Assembly (NCBI GenBank): GCA_021778845.1
Contig: JAJYBU010000021.1
Coordinates: 1 to 64,000 of the forward strand
DNA: 64,000 nt
Direction: 5' to 3'
Origin: Acidobacteriota bacterium
Lineage (GTDB): Bacteria > Acidobacteriota > Terriglobia > Terriglobales > Acidobacteriaceae
Both the position numbers and the translations under genes were made by a program. Positions 9,635 to 17,691 of the stretch are shown one piece after another (positions within the stretch are counted from its first letter, which is position 1; every line of letters begins with the position of its first letter). The notes under the pieces are model-generated. The model did not search any database, was not told the origin of the DNA, and saw nothing but the letters and a program-made list of their open reading frames with translations.

Positions 9635-10107
9635 GACTCCTTCTCCATCCGGGAGGCGAGCTGTTCAAATTTCTCCTGCGTCATGCGGGCGTGGAGGCGC
9701 TCGTCGATCATGAGCGACGGCCCCGACGCGCATAGCCCGAGACAATACACCGGCTCCACACTATAGCGCCCATCGGCGCTTCGCTCCTGCTTCGCGCAAC
9801 CCAGACGTTCGCGCACCTGTCCGATTAACGCCTCGGCACCCACCGACTGACACGCCTCGGCGCGGCAAACCTGAACCACATGGCGCGCTGGCGGCTCGGA
9901 TCGAAAGTCATGGTAGTACGTGACGACACCGTGAACCTCCGCACGCGAGAGGTTCATGGCATCGGCGACACGCACCACAGCATCGCGCGGAATATAGCCC
10001 AGCGCATCCTGGATTTCGTGCAGTATCGGCAGGAGAGCGCCGGGGGTATTGCGATGCGATTCAAGAACAACCGTTACTGGATCAACTTCAACAGGAGACG
10101 CGGCCAT
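9631..10107 (-). CDS. fdsG: NAD-dependent formate dehydrogenase gamma subunit FdsG (NuoE-like)
   Basis: 158-aa thioredoxin-like [2Fe-2S] protein of the NuoE/FdsG family. Four Cys ligands are visible as VCRAEAC and YCLGLC, with the usual helical N-terminus (LLPILHEIQDALGYIP). It is the first gene of the fds operon. The reading frame is open further upstream, but the start chosen at 10107 has GGAGGAGG just before it and removes an implausible basic leader of 74 residues. Confidence 0.9.
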   Translation of the reverse strand: MAASPVEVDPVTVVLESHRNTPGALLPILHEIQDALGYIPRDAVVRVADAMNLSRAEVHGVVTYYHDFRSEPPARHVVQVCRAEACQSVGAEALIGQVRERLGCAKQERSADGRYSVEPVYCLGLCASGPSLMIDERLHARMTQEKFEQLASRMEKES

Positions 10108-10134
10108 CGGGTATCCCCTCCTCCGAATGACGGA

Positions 10135-10140
10135 ACTATA
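10135..10140 (-). promoter_or_regulatory. Possible -10 element of the fds operon
   Basis: TATAGT on the minus strand about 28 bases before the fdsG ATG. No good -35 hexamer is visible at the right distance, so this is a weak call. The 276-bp divergent region to the CDGSH gene holds no ORF. Confidence 0.3.
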
Positions 10141-10334
10141 CATCACTTGGATGCGTTTTGCCGGGCTGGCGTTCAGGGACTCGGCGTAGGCGCAACGGCA
10201 GATTTTGGCTCGGCCGTGGCTATTTTCCTGCGGGGGCCCGAGATGGATGTTGGCCTTCCAGTTCCACACCGGCGACCATCCTTCCGACGATGACCGTGCG
10301 ACCGGTTGCCGCGAAGTTGCCTCCGCCATAGGAT

Positions 10335-10362
10335 TTGGAACCGTTGAACGTTCGCGTATGCT
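10335..10362 (+). promoter_or_regulatory. Possible promoter of the CDGSH gene
   Basis: TTGGAA at 10335-10340, a 16-base spacer and TATGCT at 10357-10362, about 20 bases ahead of the start codon. Both hexamers are imperfect. Confidence 0.35.
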
Positions 10363-10383
10363 GACGAGATGGAGGGATTTGCG

Positions 10384-10608
10384 ATGTCAGAGAACGTGGT
10401 TCATATTACGGTGCGGCCTAACGGCCCGCTGCGGGTGGAAGGACATATTGTGCTGAAGGATGCCGACGGGCGCGAGTGGGACCTTACCGGTAAGCCCGCG
10501 ATCAGCCTGTGCCGCTGCGGCATGAGCGACAAGCGGCCGTTCTGCGATGGTGCCCACGCACGGAATAACTGGGTCTGCGAGACGGCGCCGCCGGACAATC
10601 TCACTTAG
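10384..10608 (+). CDS. CDGSH-type iron-sulfur protein
   Basis: 74-aa soluble protein with one CDGSH [2Fe-2S] motif, CRCGMSDKRPFCDGAH, which provides three Cys and one His as in mitoNEET proteins. Bacterial single-domain members carry redox-active clusters, and their partners are mostly unknown. The ATG at 10384 was chosen over one 15 bases upstream because GGAGGG lies seven bases before it. It is divergent from the formate dehydrogenase operon, which may be coincidental. Confidence 0.88.
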   Translation: MSENVVHITVRPNGPLRVEGHIVLKDADGREWDLTGKPAISLCRCGMSDKRPFCDGAHARNNWVCETAPPDNLT

Positions 10609-10655
10609 TTCTCAGCTCTTGATTCTCAGTTCAGATGGGGTGCGGGAGAGTGCGC

Positions 10656-12716
10656 ATGCGGTTGATGAAGCTGGCGGTTTGTCTGGGTCTGATCGGTGGT
10701 ATGAACAGCGGCTGGGCGCAGACAGCGCCTGCTCCGACAACGATTCCGACGATAACAACGCAGGTGCCGGCCCCGGCACAAACACAGGCTCCGGCCCCGA
10801 CTCCGTCAAAAGCTCAGGACGAGGCTGCAGCGCGGAAGGCGCGGCTGGCCGAGGCGCTGAAGAACTATCACGGGCCGGAGTATGTGCGCTCGGAAGTGAT
10901 GATCCCGATGCGAGATGGGGTGAAGCTGCACACGGTAATTCTGCGGCCGGTGGGGAGCGAGATGAGCGGCGTGCCGCTGCCATTTCTAATGTCCCGCACG
11001 CCGTATGGAGTCGACGGATATACGGACGTCGCGGTGAAGGTCGGCAAGCCGGAGTTGGCGGCCAGTGGATACATCTTCGTCGCGCAGGATATTCGCGGAC
11101 GCTATGCATCGGGCGGGAAGTTTGTGATGAACCGGCCGATTGTGGCGCACACCACGAAACACGATGTAGACGAGACGACCGATACGCGCGACACCGTCGA
11201 GTGGCTGCTGAAACATGTTCGGAATAACGATGGCAGAGTGGGCGTGCTGGGGATCAGCTATCCGGGGTTTCTGGCGATGATGGCGGGCATCGACGCGGAT
11301 CCGGCAGTGAAGGCGATCAGCCCGCAGGCTCCGATGACCGACATCTGGATGGGTGACGACTTCTTCCACAACGGAGCGTTTCGCCAGACCTACGGCTTCG
11401 ACTACGTGCAGGAGATGGAGGCCCAGAAGACCGATGGCGTTGTGAGCGCCAAGGAGGACCAGTACAACTTCTTTCTCGACCACGTGAACTTTGCGGGAGC
11501 GGCAAAGGCGGCGGGGATGTCGGAACTCCCGACAGCATCGAGATTCTTAAGCGAACCGACGTATACGAAGTTCTGGCAGAACATGGCCGTTGAACCGCAT
11601 CTCGCAAAACCGGAGGTGCCGACGCTGGAGGTGGGTGGGTACTGGGACCAGGAAGACATGTGGGGCACGCAGGCCGAGTATGCGGCGCTGCGCGCGCAGG
11701 AAAAGCCGAACGAGCCGCTGCACAAAGTCTTCATAGTGCTGGGGCCGTGGAACCACGGCGGATGGTCGTTTGGGCCCGGCGACAAGTTGGGCGGAAAGTT
11801 CGGCACGATTACGTTTGGCGGAGAGAACACAGGTGCGTACTATCGCGCGCACTTCGAAGCTCCATTCTTTGAGCTGTACCTGAAGGGCAAGCCGGGTTTC
11901 GAACTGCAGGATACGGCGAGCTTTCGCACGGGTGAGAACCAATGGCATCGGTACGCGATCTGGCCGCCGAAGGTGGGCTACCACCAGGTGCGCGCGTACT
12001 TGCAGCCGGACGCGAAGCTGAGCTTCGTGCCACCGACAGGGCTGTATGACGTGAAGGCGGCAGCGTATATCGCCGATCCGGCAGATCCAGTGCCGTATCG
12101 TCATCGGCCCATCCAGTCCACGTACGGAGAGGGGTCGACGTGGCGGACGTGGCTGGTTGAAGACCAGCGATTCGTAAGCGGGCGCAAGGACCTCGCCAAC
12201 TTCGAGACCCCGGTGCTGACCAGCGATGTGACCGTGACAGGCGATGTCGTCGCGGATGTCTTTGGCGCAACCACGGGAACAGATTCGGACTGGATCGTGA
12301 AGTTGATCGACGTGTATCCACAGGATGCAGTCGGAGTAACTTCGCCGGAGAACGGGGATGGATCACAGGCCACCGGTAACAAGGGCGGCTATGAGTTGAT
12401 GGTGGGCGAGGAGATTCTGCGCGGGCGCTATCGCAAGAGTTTCACCACGCCAGAGCCTGTAACTCCCGGCGAGGTGGCCGAGTACACGTGGAGCCTGCAT
12501 GGAGTAGACCACACATTTCTGAAGGGCCACCGCATGATGGTCGAGGTGCAGTCGAGCTGGTTCCCGCTCTATGACCGCAATCCGCAGACATATGTGGAGA
12601 ACATGATGACGGCGCCAGCGTCCGCGTATAAGTCCGAGACGGTGTCGATCTACGGCTCAGCGAAGTATCCGTCGCACCTGGACCTTCCAGTATCGGATGG
12701 ATCGACGCTGCCCTAG
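10656..12716 (+). CDS. Secreted CocE/NonD-family serine hydrolase (X-Pro dipeptidyl-peptidase S15-like)
   Basis: 686-aa alpha/beta hydrolase with a signal peptide (LAVCLGLIGGMNSGWAQ) and a Pro/Thr-rich linker. The S15 core includes the nucleophile elbow GISYPGF, the probable catalytic Asp in VGGYWDQEDMWG and the His in LGPWNHGGW. A C-terminal jelly-roll domain typical of X-Pro dipeptidyl peptidases and cocaine esterase follows. It likely cleaves peptides, acyl esters or beta-lactam-type side chains in the periplasm; the substrate cannot be told from sequence. The start at 10656 has GGGAGAG upstream, and an earlier in-frame ATG at 10635 is less likely. Confidence 0.88.
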   Translation: MRLMKLAVCLGLIGGMNSGWAQTAPAPTTIPTITTQVPAPAQTQAPAPTPSKAQDEAAARKARLAEALKNYHGPEYVRSEVMIPMRDGVKLHTVILRPVGSEMSGVPLPFLMSRTPYGVDGYTDVAVKVGKPELAASGYIFVAQDIRGRYASGGKFVMNRPIVAHTTKHDVDETTDTRDTVEWLLKHVRNNDGRVGVLGISYPGFLAMMAGIDADPAVKAISPQAPMTDIWMGDDFFHNGAFRQTYGFDYVQEMEAQKTDGVVSAKEDQYNFFLDHVNFAGAAKAAGMSELPTASRFLSEPTYTKFWQNMAVEPHLAKPEVPTLEVGGYWDQEDMWGTQAEYAALRAQEKPNEPLHKVFIVLGPWNHGGWSFGPGDKLGGKFGTITFGGENTGAYYRAHFEAPFFELYLKGKPGFELQDTASFRTGENQWHRYAIWPPKVGYHQVRAYLQPDAKLSFVPPTGLYDVKAAAYIADPADPVPYRHRPIQSTYGEGSTWRTWLVEDQRFVSGRKDLANFETPVLTSDVTVTGDVVADVFGATTGTDSDWIVKLIDVYPQDAVGVTSPENGDGSQATGNKGGYELMVGEEILRGRYRKSFTTPEPVTPGEVAEYTWSLHGVDHTFLKGHRMMVEVQSSWFPLYDRNPQTYVENMMTAPASAYKSETVSIYGSAKYPSHLDLPVSDGSTLP

Positions 12717-12743
12717 CACTGCCGTGCCCTCCCCCACCTGGAT

Positions 12744-12773
12744 GCGCTCTGCCGAGAGATTACGGCGGAGCGC
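12744..12773. terminator. Bidirectional hairpin between convergent genes
   Basis: Arms 12744-12754 and 12763-12773 pair over 11 positions, one of them T-G, with an 8-nt loop. It sits in the 62-bp gap between the CocE-like gene and the UBP zinc-finger gene, which converge here. Confidence 0.6.
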
Positions 12774-12778
12774 AATCC

Positions 12779-13051
12779 TCAGCCCAGATCCACCATCACC
12801 TCATCTACATAACACCAGCCCCACTTCTCGCCCGGCTCCACCGATCGCATCACCGCATGCCCTGTCTTAAGAAAATGCTTTGTCGCATGCTTATTCTTCG
12901 ACGAGTCGCAACATCCCACATGGCCGCACACCAGGCACTCGCGCAGATGCACCCACGTATCGCCTGTCTTCAGGCACTCCTCGCAGCCCTTCGCATAGCT
13001 GGCCTTCGCACTGGCCGTCGGCTTCAGATATTCAAAGTGATGACAAGCCAC
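12779..13051 (-). CDS. UBP-type zinc-finger domain protein
   Basis: 90-aa protein that is almost wholly a ZnF-UBP domain: CEECLKTGDTWVHLRECLVC, VGCCDSS, HATKHF, TGHAVMRS. In eukaryotes this fold binds the free C-terminus of ubiquitin. Stand-alone bacterial versions are known, but their role is not. The Cys and His zinc ligands are all present. Translation starts at GTG (13051), six bases after GGAGG; an ATG two bases upstream is in another frame. The gene ends convergently with the CocE-like hydrolase and follows rph on the same strand by 18 bp. Confidence 0.85.
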   Translation of the reverse strand: MACHHFEYLKPTASAKASYAKGCEECLKTGDTWVHLRECLVCGHVGCCDSSKNKHATKHFLKTGHAVMRSVEPGEKWGWCYVDEVMVDLG

Positions 13052-13069
13052 ATCACACCTCCTCGCAAT

Positions 13070-13819
13070 CTACGGTTTACTGCCTAAACAAGCCGTCTGC
13101 GCTGCAAGCAACTCCCGAATCCCGGCCTCGGCCATATTCAGCATCTCGTCCAACTGCACGCGCGAGTACGTTCCCTTCTCGGCCGTCGCCTGCGTCTCCA
13201 CCAGGCCACCGCCCGAGGTCATCACGACGTTCATATCCACCTCTGCGCGCGAGTCCTCCTCGTATGCGAGATCCAGCAATACCCGGCCATCCACAATCCC
13301 CACGCTCGTAGCCGCCACCATCTCCCGCAGCGGCGACTGTTTCAGCGTTCCAGCCGCAACCAGCTTATTGAGCGCCAGCGCCAGCGCAGTGCACGCTCCC
13401 GTAATCGCAGCCGTGCGCGTTCCGCCATCTGCCTGCAGCACATCGCAATCGAGAATGACCGTCCGCTCGCCCAGCAGCTTCATATCCACCACGCTGCGCA
13501 GGCTTCGCCCAATCAGCCGCTGAATCTCATGCGTCCGACCGCCGATCTTGCCCTTCTCGGCCTCGCGCGGCGAGCGCGTCAGGGTCGCGCGCGGCAGCAT
13601 CCCATACTCCGCCGTCACCCATCCGCGCCCCGAGTTCCGCATCCATCCCGGCACCCCGTTTTCGACGGTCGCATTACATAACACCCGCGTATGCCCCACT
13701 TCGATCAGGACGGAACCCTCGGCCGTAGCAACAAATCCCGGCACCAGCTTCAACTCCCGCGCCTGATGCGCCCCACGTCCTCCACTGCGATACAACTCAA
13801 TATCTTCAACCTTGCTCAT
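13070..13819 (-). CDS. rph: Ribonuclease PH
   Basis: 249-aa phosphorolytic 3'-5' exoribonuclease that trims tRNA precursors. The family landmarks are clear: [14 protein letters not shown] near the N-terminus, [15 protein letters not shown], the phosphate-binding [20 protein letters not shown], and the C-terminal [19 protein letters not shown]. Length is normal. Two in-frame ATGs exist at 13828 and 13819. A perfect TATAAT lies at 13832-13827, overlapping the first ATG, which would put the transcript start at the second, so 13819 is chosen. Confidence 0.93.
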   Translation of the reverse strand: MSKVEDIELYRSGGRGAHQARELKLVPGFVATAEGSVLIEVGHTRVLCNATVENGVPGWMRNSGRGWVTAEYGMLPRATLTRSPREAEKGKIGGRTHEIQRLIGRSLRSVVDMKLLGERTVILDCDVLQADGGTRTAAITGACTALALALNKLVAAGTLKQSPLREMVAATSVGIVDGRVLLDLAYEEDSRAEVDMNVVMTSGGGLVETQATAEKGTYSRVQLDEMLNMAEAGIRELLAAQTACLGSKP

Positions 13820-13826
13820 ACTGCTC

Positions 13827-13832
13827 ATTATA
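13827..13832 (-). promoter_or_regulatory. -10 element of rph, implying a leaderless mRNA
   Basis: TATAAT on the minus strand overlaps the upstream ATG. With a usual seven-base gap, transcription starts at or next to the ATG at 13819. No strong -35 is seen at 16-18 bases. Confidence 0.45.
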
Positions 13833-14199
13833 GGAACCTATCCGCCCCTCTTGTAGCGAATTGGCAAAGATCCTGCCCCGCACGCACTCTACTCCGTCTG
13901 CGCCACCCCGGCCACTCATTCCAGAGCCTCATCTTCTTATCCAGGCCCAGTATGAAACGCTGTCCCCCATTGGACACAGCAATGGCCCGCCTCCGTGTGT
14001 TACTGTGCTTCGCAGAGCACAATTGTTCCATCTCGGGAATTTTTCTAGAATTCCTAAAGATTCCAGCCAAATCGTCGATAGAGGTTAAAGCAGAAGGATC
14101 AGCCGCAGGCATTTTGTCCCAAATTGGGGTTCCACTTTGGGCCTATGGCCGGATCTATAGACACCAACCGTAACAGTAGTCCACAAATCGGAGGTCACC
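13833..14199. other. Intergenic region upstream of the histidine kinase gene
   Basis: 367 bp between rph and the kinase gene without a convincing ORF. It contains a sequence resembling a sigma-54 -24/-12 element (TGGCAAAGATCCTGCC, 13862-13877, plus strand) and a small AT-rich inverted repeat near 14037-14056 (GGAATT...AATTCC). Neither is strong enough to name. GGAGGT stands five bases before the kinase ATG. Confidence 0.5.
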
Positions 14200-15174
14200 A
14201 TGCAGGCTCAACAGCAGAGCAATCTGGCCGCACGGATTCCACCCGCGTCACCATCTACACCGCCCGCCGCGTCCCCGACGCCGCTGCTCCCCACGTCGCA
14301 CACGACGTCCGGCACAACTCCCTCGCTCGCCGACACCCTTGGCCTGGCCCACGACGCAGGGAATCTTCTCGCCGCCCTTGGCCTCTACTGCGACCTACTC
14401 AGCGTACCCGGAGTATTGCGGCCCGAGCACCGGCACTACGCCACCGAACTCTGCCTCATCTCCGACCGCAGCTCCCAACTCATCCAGCGTCTGCTGACTG
14501 CGCCCGGAGCGAGCCCCTCCGACGTTGCGCAGCCGAGTGCTGCCGCTCCTGTGCCGCTTCCGCCGGCACTGCTGCGCCGGCCCGGAGTGCGCACCTCGGA
14601 CATCGCCACCACCGCCTCCAGCCATACCCCGCCCAATCCCGTAGACATGCTGCGCAGCCTGACGCCCATTCTGCAGCGCATCGCCGCCGGTGCCGCCACC
14701 GTCACCGTCACCTGCCCCGCGTCGCTGCCGCCGCTCGACGTTTCCTCCGAGGTCGTCGAACGCATCACGGTCAATCTGGTCCGCAACGCAGCCGAGGCGA
14801 TCCGCATCCAGCACTGCGAGTTTGACGACAGCAGCGCGCACACTTCCCCCGCTCCACCTCCTGGTCAGATCCTCGTCACTCTTGCCGTTCTGGCGGGACG
14901 CGTGCAGCTCACGGTCGAGGACAACGGCCCTGGAGTGTCTCCGGCGATGATCGCCTCGTATCTCCAGCCCACGCCGCTGCCCCACGGGGCCACCCGCGGG
15001 CTCGGCCACCGCATTGTCCACGAACTGGCTGTGTCCTCCCATGGCCAACTCTCCATCCGCGTCCGTCCCGACCAAGGCTCCATCTTTTGTCTCAAGTGGC
15101 CCATCCCCGGCTCCGCGGACGAACTGCGCGACGGCCCCGACACGTCCTCCATTCCATCTCTCATGACCGCATAA
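14200..15174 (+). CDS. Soluble sensor histidine kinase (NtrB-like)
   Basis: 324-aa histidine kinase without membrane segments or a recognisable sensor domain. The first 45 residues are a Pro/Ser/Thr-rich tail. The H-box is LAHDAGNLLAALGLY with His about residue 51. A second Pro/Ala-rich linker (about 100-145) precedes the ATPase domain, which shows the N-box VNLVRNAAEAIRI, G1 VEDNGPGV and a late GLGHRIV with GSIFCLKWP. It is followed after 14 bp by an NtrC-like regulator that is its probable phosphotransfer partner. The input signal is unknown; the lack of a sensor domain suggests control by a partner protein. Confidence 0.82.
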   Translation: MQAQQQSNLAARIPPASPSTPPAASPTPLLPTSHTTSGTTPSLADTLGLAHDAGNLLAALGLYCDLLSVPGVLRPEHRHYATELCLISDRSSQLIQRLLTAPGASPSDVAQPSAAAPVPLPPALLRRPGVRTSDIATTASSHTPPNPVDMLRSLTPILQRIAAGAATVTVTCPASLPPLDVSSEVVERITVNLVRNAAEAIRIQHCEFDDSSAHTSPAPPPGQILVTLAVLAGRVQLTVEDNGPGVSPAMIASYLQPTPLPHGATRGLGHRIVHELAVSSHGQLSIRVRPDQGSIFCLKWPIPGSADELRDGPDTSSIPSLMTA

Positions 15175-15188
15175 GAAGGAACCAGCAA

Positions 15189-16787
15189 TTGCTCACCCCC
15201 AAGCCCTATCCAAGCCTCGAGTCCCGAACGTTCTTACCCTCGGCAGCGCAGCAGGTTCCCGCAGCGCGGGCGAAGGACGCCGCACTGCAGGCCCGAGTCC
15301 AGCCTCGGCCCGCATCGGTCTATAACCTGCCCGGCCCTGTCACGTCCAGCATCGACGCCGACCGCCTGCCACAGCTCCGCGTCCTGGTCGTCGACGATGA
15401 TGGCCCGATCCGCAATGCCTGTACCGAGATTGCCTCCAGCCTGGGCTTCGCCACGCAGTCCGCCGACTCCGTCCCCACCGCGCGGCTGGCCCTTGCCCAC
15501 AGCTCCATCGACATCCTTCTGCTCGACCTCAAGCTCCCCGGCGGCGGCGGCCTCGCGCTGCTCGAAGATATCCGCGTCCAGCATCCGCAGACCATCGTCG
15601 TCATCATGACCGCTTTCGCTACGGTGAACTCTGCGGTCGAATCCATGCGCATCGGTGCGGGCGATTATCTAACCAAGCCGTTCACCCTCGAAGAGCTCTC
15701 CGCCACGCTCGAACGCGCTGCTCAACGCCGCTCCTTCGACGTCGAGTCGCGCCTGCTCCGCGACCGTCTCCGCTCCGGCGCCGGTATGGGGAATCTGGTG
15801 GGCAACTCGCCGGCCATGGAGAAGCTCTACCGCATTCTTTCCAAGGTCGCCACCACCACCCATCCCGTTCTGATCGTCGGGGAGACGGGAACCGGCAAGG
15901 AGCTGGTCGCGCGCTCGATCCACGCCAACGGTCCGAACTCCGACAAGCCCTTCATCCCCGTCGACTGCGGATCGCTGGTGCCCGCGATGATTGAAGCCGA
16001 GCTCTTCGGCCACGCCAAGGGCGCACTTCCCGGCACCAATCGCGCCAAGGCCGGCTTGCTCTCCGGCATCGACGGCGGAACCATCTTTCTCGATGAGGTC
16101 GGCGATCTTCCGCTCGACCTCCAGAGTCGCCTGCTGCGCGCCCTGCAGGATAAGGAGGTGCGACCGATCGGCTCCGACCAGTCCCTGCCGCTCGCAGCGC
16201 GCATCCTCGCCTCCACTACCCGCGACCTCACCCACATGGTCGAGACCGGCCGCTTTCGCAAGGATCTCTACTTCCGCCTGAACGTCGTCAACCTCCGCAT
16301 TCCCGCGCTCCGCGAGCGCAGAAACGACATCCCGTTGCTGGCCGCTCACGCCCTCGACCGCATGCGCAACGACAACGGCGTCGCCTACACCTTCGCCGAC
16401 GACGCCCTGCGGCTGCTCATGGAGTACGACTGGCCCGGCAATGTCCGCGAGTTGGAGCACGCCATCGAACGGTCCTGCGCTCTCTCCAGCGGCCCCATCC
16501 TCCACCTTGGCGACTTCCCCACCCAGATGCAGGACTTCCAGTTTCACGTCCAGCAATCGCTCCAGAATCCCGACCCATCCAACCGCGGCGGCGACCTCTC
16601 GGCGCTCTCCGGATCAGCGGACTTCAGCGCCGTGCAATCCATCGCCGAGATGGAAAAGCAGGCGATTCTCAACACCATCACGCAACTGAACGGCGACAAG
16701 CTGATGGCCGCACGATTACTCGGCATCGGCAAAACCACCCTCTACCGCAAGCTGAAAGAGTACGGTCTGGGCGACGAACCAGCCTGA
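15189..16787 (+). CDS. NtrC-family response regulator with altered GAFTGA loop
   Basis: 532 aa from the TTG start. A 60-residue linker precedes a receiver domain (acid pair D69/D70, phospho-acceptor D113 in LLLDLKLPGG, K163). The AAA+ domain follows with Walker A GETGTGKE (231-238), Walker B FLDEVG (300-305) and the Arg-finger segment GRFRKDLYFRLNV. A Fis-type helix-turn-helix (AARLLGIGKTTLYRKLKEYG) ends the protein. The loop that contacts sigma-54, normally GAFTGA, reads GALPGT (278-283), so activation of sigma-54 polymerase is doubtful. The frame is open upstream into the kinase gene. The TTG at 15189 is chosen because AAGAAGGAACC precedes it and it clears the kinase stop by 14 bp. Confidence 0.88.
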   Translation: MLTPKPYPSLESRTFLPSAAQQVPAARAKDAALQARVQPRPASVYNLPGPVTSSIDADRLPQLRVLVVDDDGPIRNACTEIASSLGFATQSADSVPTARLALAHSSIDILLLDLKLPGGGGLALLEDIRVQHPQTIVVIMTAFATVNSAVESMRIGAGDYLTKPFTLEELSATLERAAQRRSFDVESRLLRDRLRSGAGMGNLVGNSPAMEKLYRILSKVATTTHPVLIVGETGTGKELVARSIHANGPNSDKPFIPVDCGSLVPAMIEAELFGHAKGALPGTNRAKAGLLSGIDGGTIFLDEVGDLPLDLQSRLLRALQDKEVRPIGSDQSLPLAARILASTTRDLTHMVETGRFRKDLYFRLNVVNLRIPALRERRNDIPLLAAHALDRMRNDNGVAYTFADDALRLLMEYDWPGNVRELEHAIERSCALSSGPILHLGDFPTQMQDFQFHVQQSLQNPDPSNRGGDLSALSGSADFSAVQSIAEMEKQAILNTITQLNGDKLMAARLLGIGKTTLYRKLKEYGLGDEPA

Positions 16788-16795
16788 ACAGAGTG

Positions 16796-16926
16796 AGTAG
16801 AGGGTAAGGAGTAAGGAGTAGAGAGCAACCGCGCAGCTCTTCCAATGTTTTGCCGGCACGTATTGCGGATCGCGCACTCCCCAACTCCTCTCTCTACTCC
16901 TCACGCCTGACTCCTTACCCTCTACT
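16796..16926. repeat. Long imperfect inverted repeat
   Basis: The left arm (16796-16825) and right arm (16890-16926) pair over 17 bp at the base and 11 bp nearer the loop, separated by an unequal internal bulge (2 versus 9 bases). The apical loop is 64 nt. The arms are one-sided purine/pyrimidine tracts built from GGAGTA-like words. It begins 8 bp after the response-regulator stop and ends 19 bp before the next start codon. Confidence 0.85.
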
Positions 16927-16945
16927 ACTTCTTCCCGGAGCACCG

Positions 16946-17431
16946 ATGCACCCAACCCTGCTGCTCATCGCCCCTGATTCCGTCGTCCCGCCCATCGCCG
17001 AGGCTCTACGCCACGATCTCCGCGCCGAAGTGGAGACCACGCCCAGCCGACGCGCCGCGCTTGCCTCGATGCGCCGCAACGAGTTCGCACTCATCCTCAT
17101 CGACGAGAGCCTGGCCACGATCGACTCCGCCTCCGCCGATCTCCTCTACCAGAACGCCGGCGGAGCCCTCATCGTCGAGCTGAACCTCGCACTGTGCAGC
17201 GCGGCGCGCGTCGTGCGTCAGGCCCGCGCCGCGCTTGCCCGGCGCACGCAGGATCTTGCCCGGGCCCAGGCGGCCGCCGCTGCCACGCTGCACAGCGAGC
17301 TCAACACCACGCTCTCCGGCGTCCTGCTCGAATCGCAACTGGCCCTCCGCGATGCCTCACCCGAGCAGGCCCCCCGCCTGCGCCACCTGGTCCAACTCGC
17401 CAGCGACCTCCGCGACCGCCTCCGCGTCTGA
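16946..17431 (+). CDS. Receiver-like protein with histidine-kinase-dimer-like tail
   Basis: 161 aa, not a standard family member as far as I can tell. Residues 1-100 look like a receiver fold: hydrophobic strand TLLLIAP, helix, and FALILIDESLA with Asp53 at the phospho-acceptor position. The usual N-terminal acid pair and the conserved Lys are missing. Residues 101-161 form a long Ala-rich helix and then LHSELNTTLSGVLLESQLAL, which resembles a DHp/H-box helix with His116; no ATPase domain follows. It may modulate the upstream kinase and regulator as a phosphate sink, decoy or adaptor. The ATG at 16946 is preceded by GGAG. Confidence 0.65.
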   Translation: MHPTLLLIAPDSVVPPIAEALRHDLRAEVETTPSRRAALASMRRNEFALILIDESLATIDSASADLLYQNAGGALIVELNLALCSAARVVRQARAALARRTQDLARAQAAAAATLHSELNTTLSGVLLESQLALRDASPEQAPRLRHLVQLASDLRDRLRV

Positions 17432-17691
17432 CGCCTTCTTTCGCCACCACCGCTTCGAAGGCGGACTTCAGTTCCTCGGCATACGAGGCAAATAGCACAA
17501 GGAGATTTGGCCCGTGCGGGAGTCCCCCGATCTTCCCGCCTCGCCCGAACACCGCCCGCCGCGTGCGACTCGTATATCGGGCTATGTACAATCTCAACTG
17601 TCAGCCGCTCAGCATGGTGCGCGCCACAACCCATTTTCTACGTGTCGATGCCCAAAGAAGTCGACGCGCCAAACGATAAAAGAGGAAAACG

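Noticed and set aside
13862-13877. Sigma-54 -24/-12-like element TGGCAAAGATCCTGCC
   Set aside because: GG and GC are spaced correctly, but the -12 half is weak, it lies over 300 bp from the kinase start, and the nearby NtrC-like protein lacks GAFTGA. Likely chance.
13828-14112. 94-codon minus-strand open frame between rph and the kinase gene
   Set aside because: No recognisable motif, no ribosome-binding site, and composition unlike neighbouring genes.
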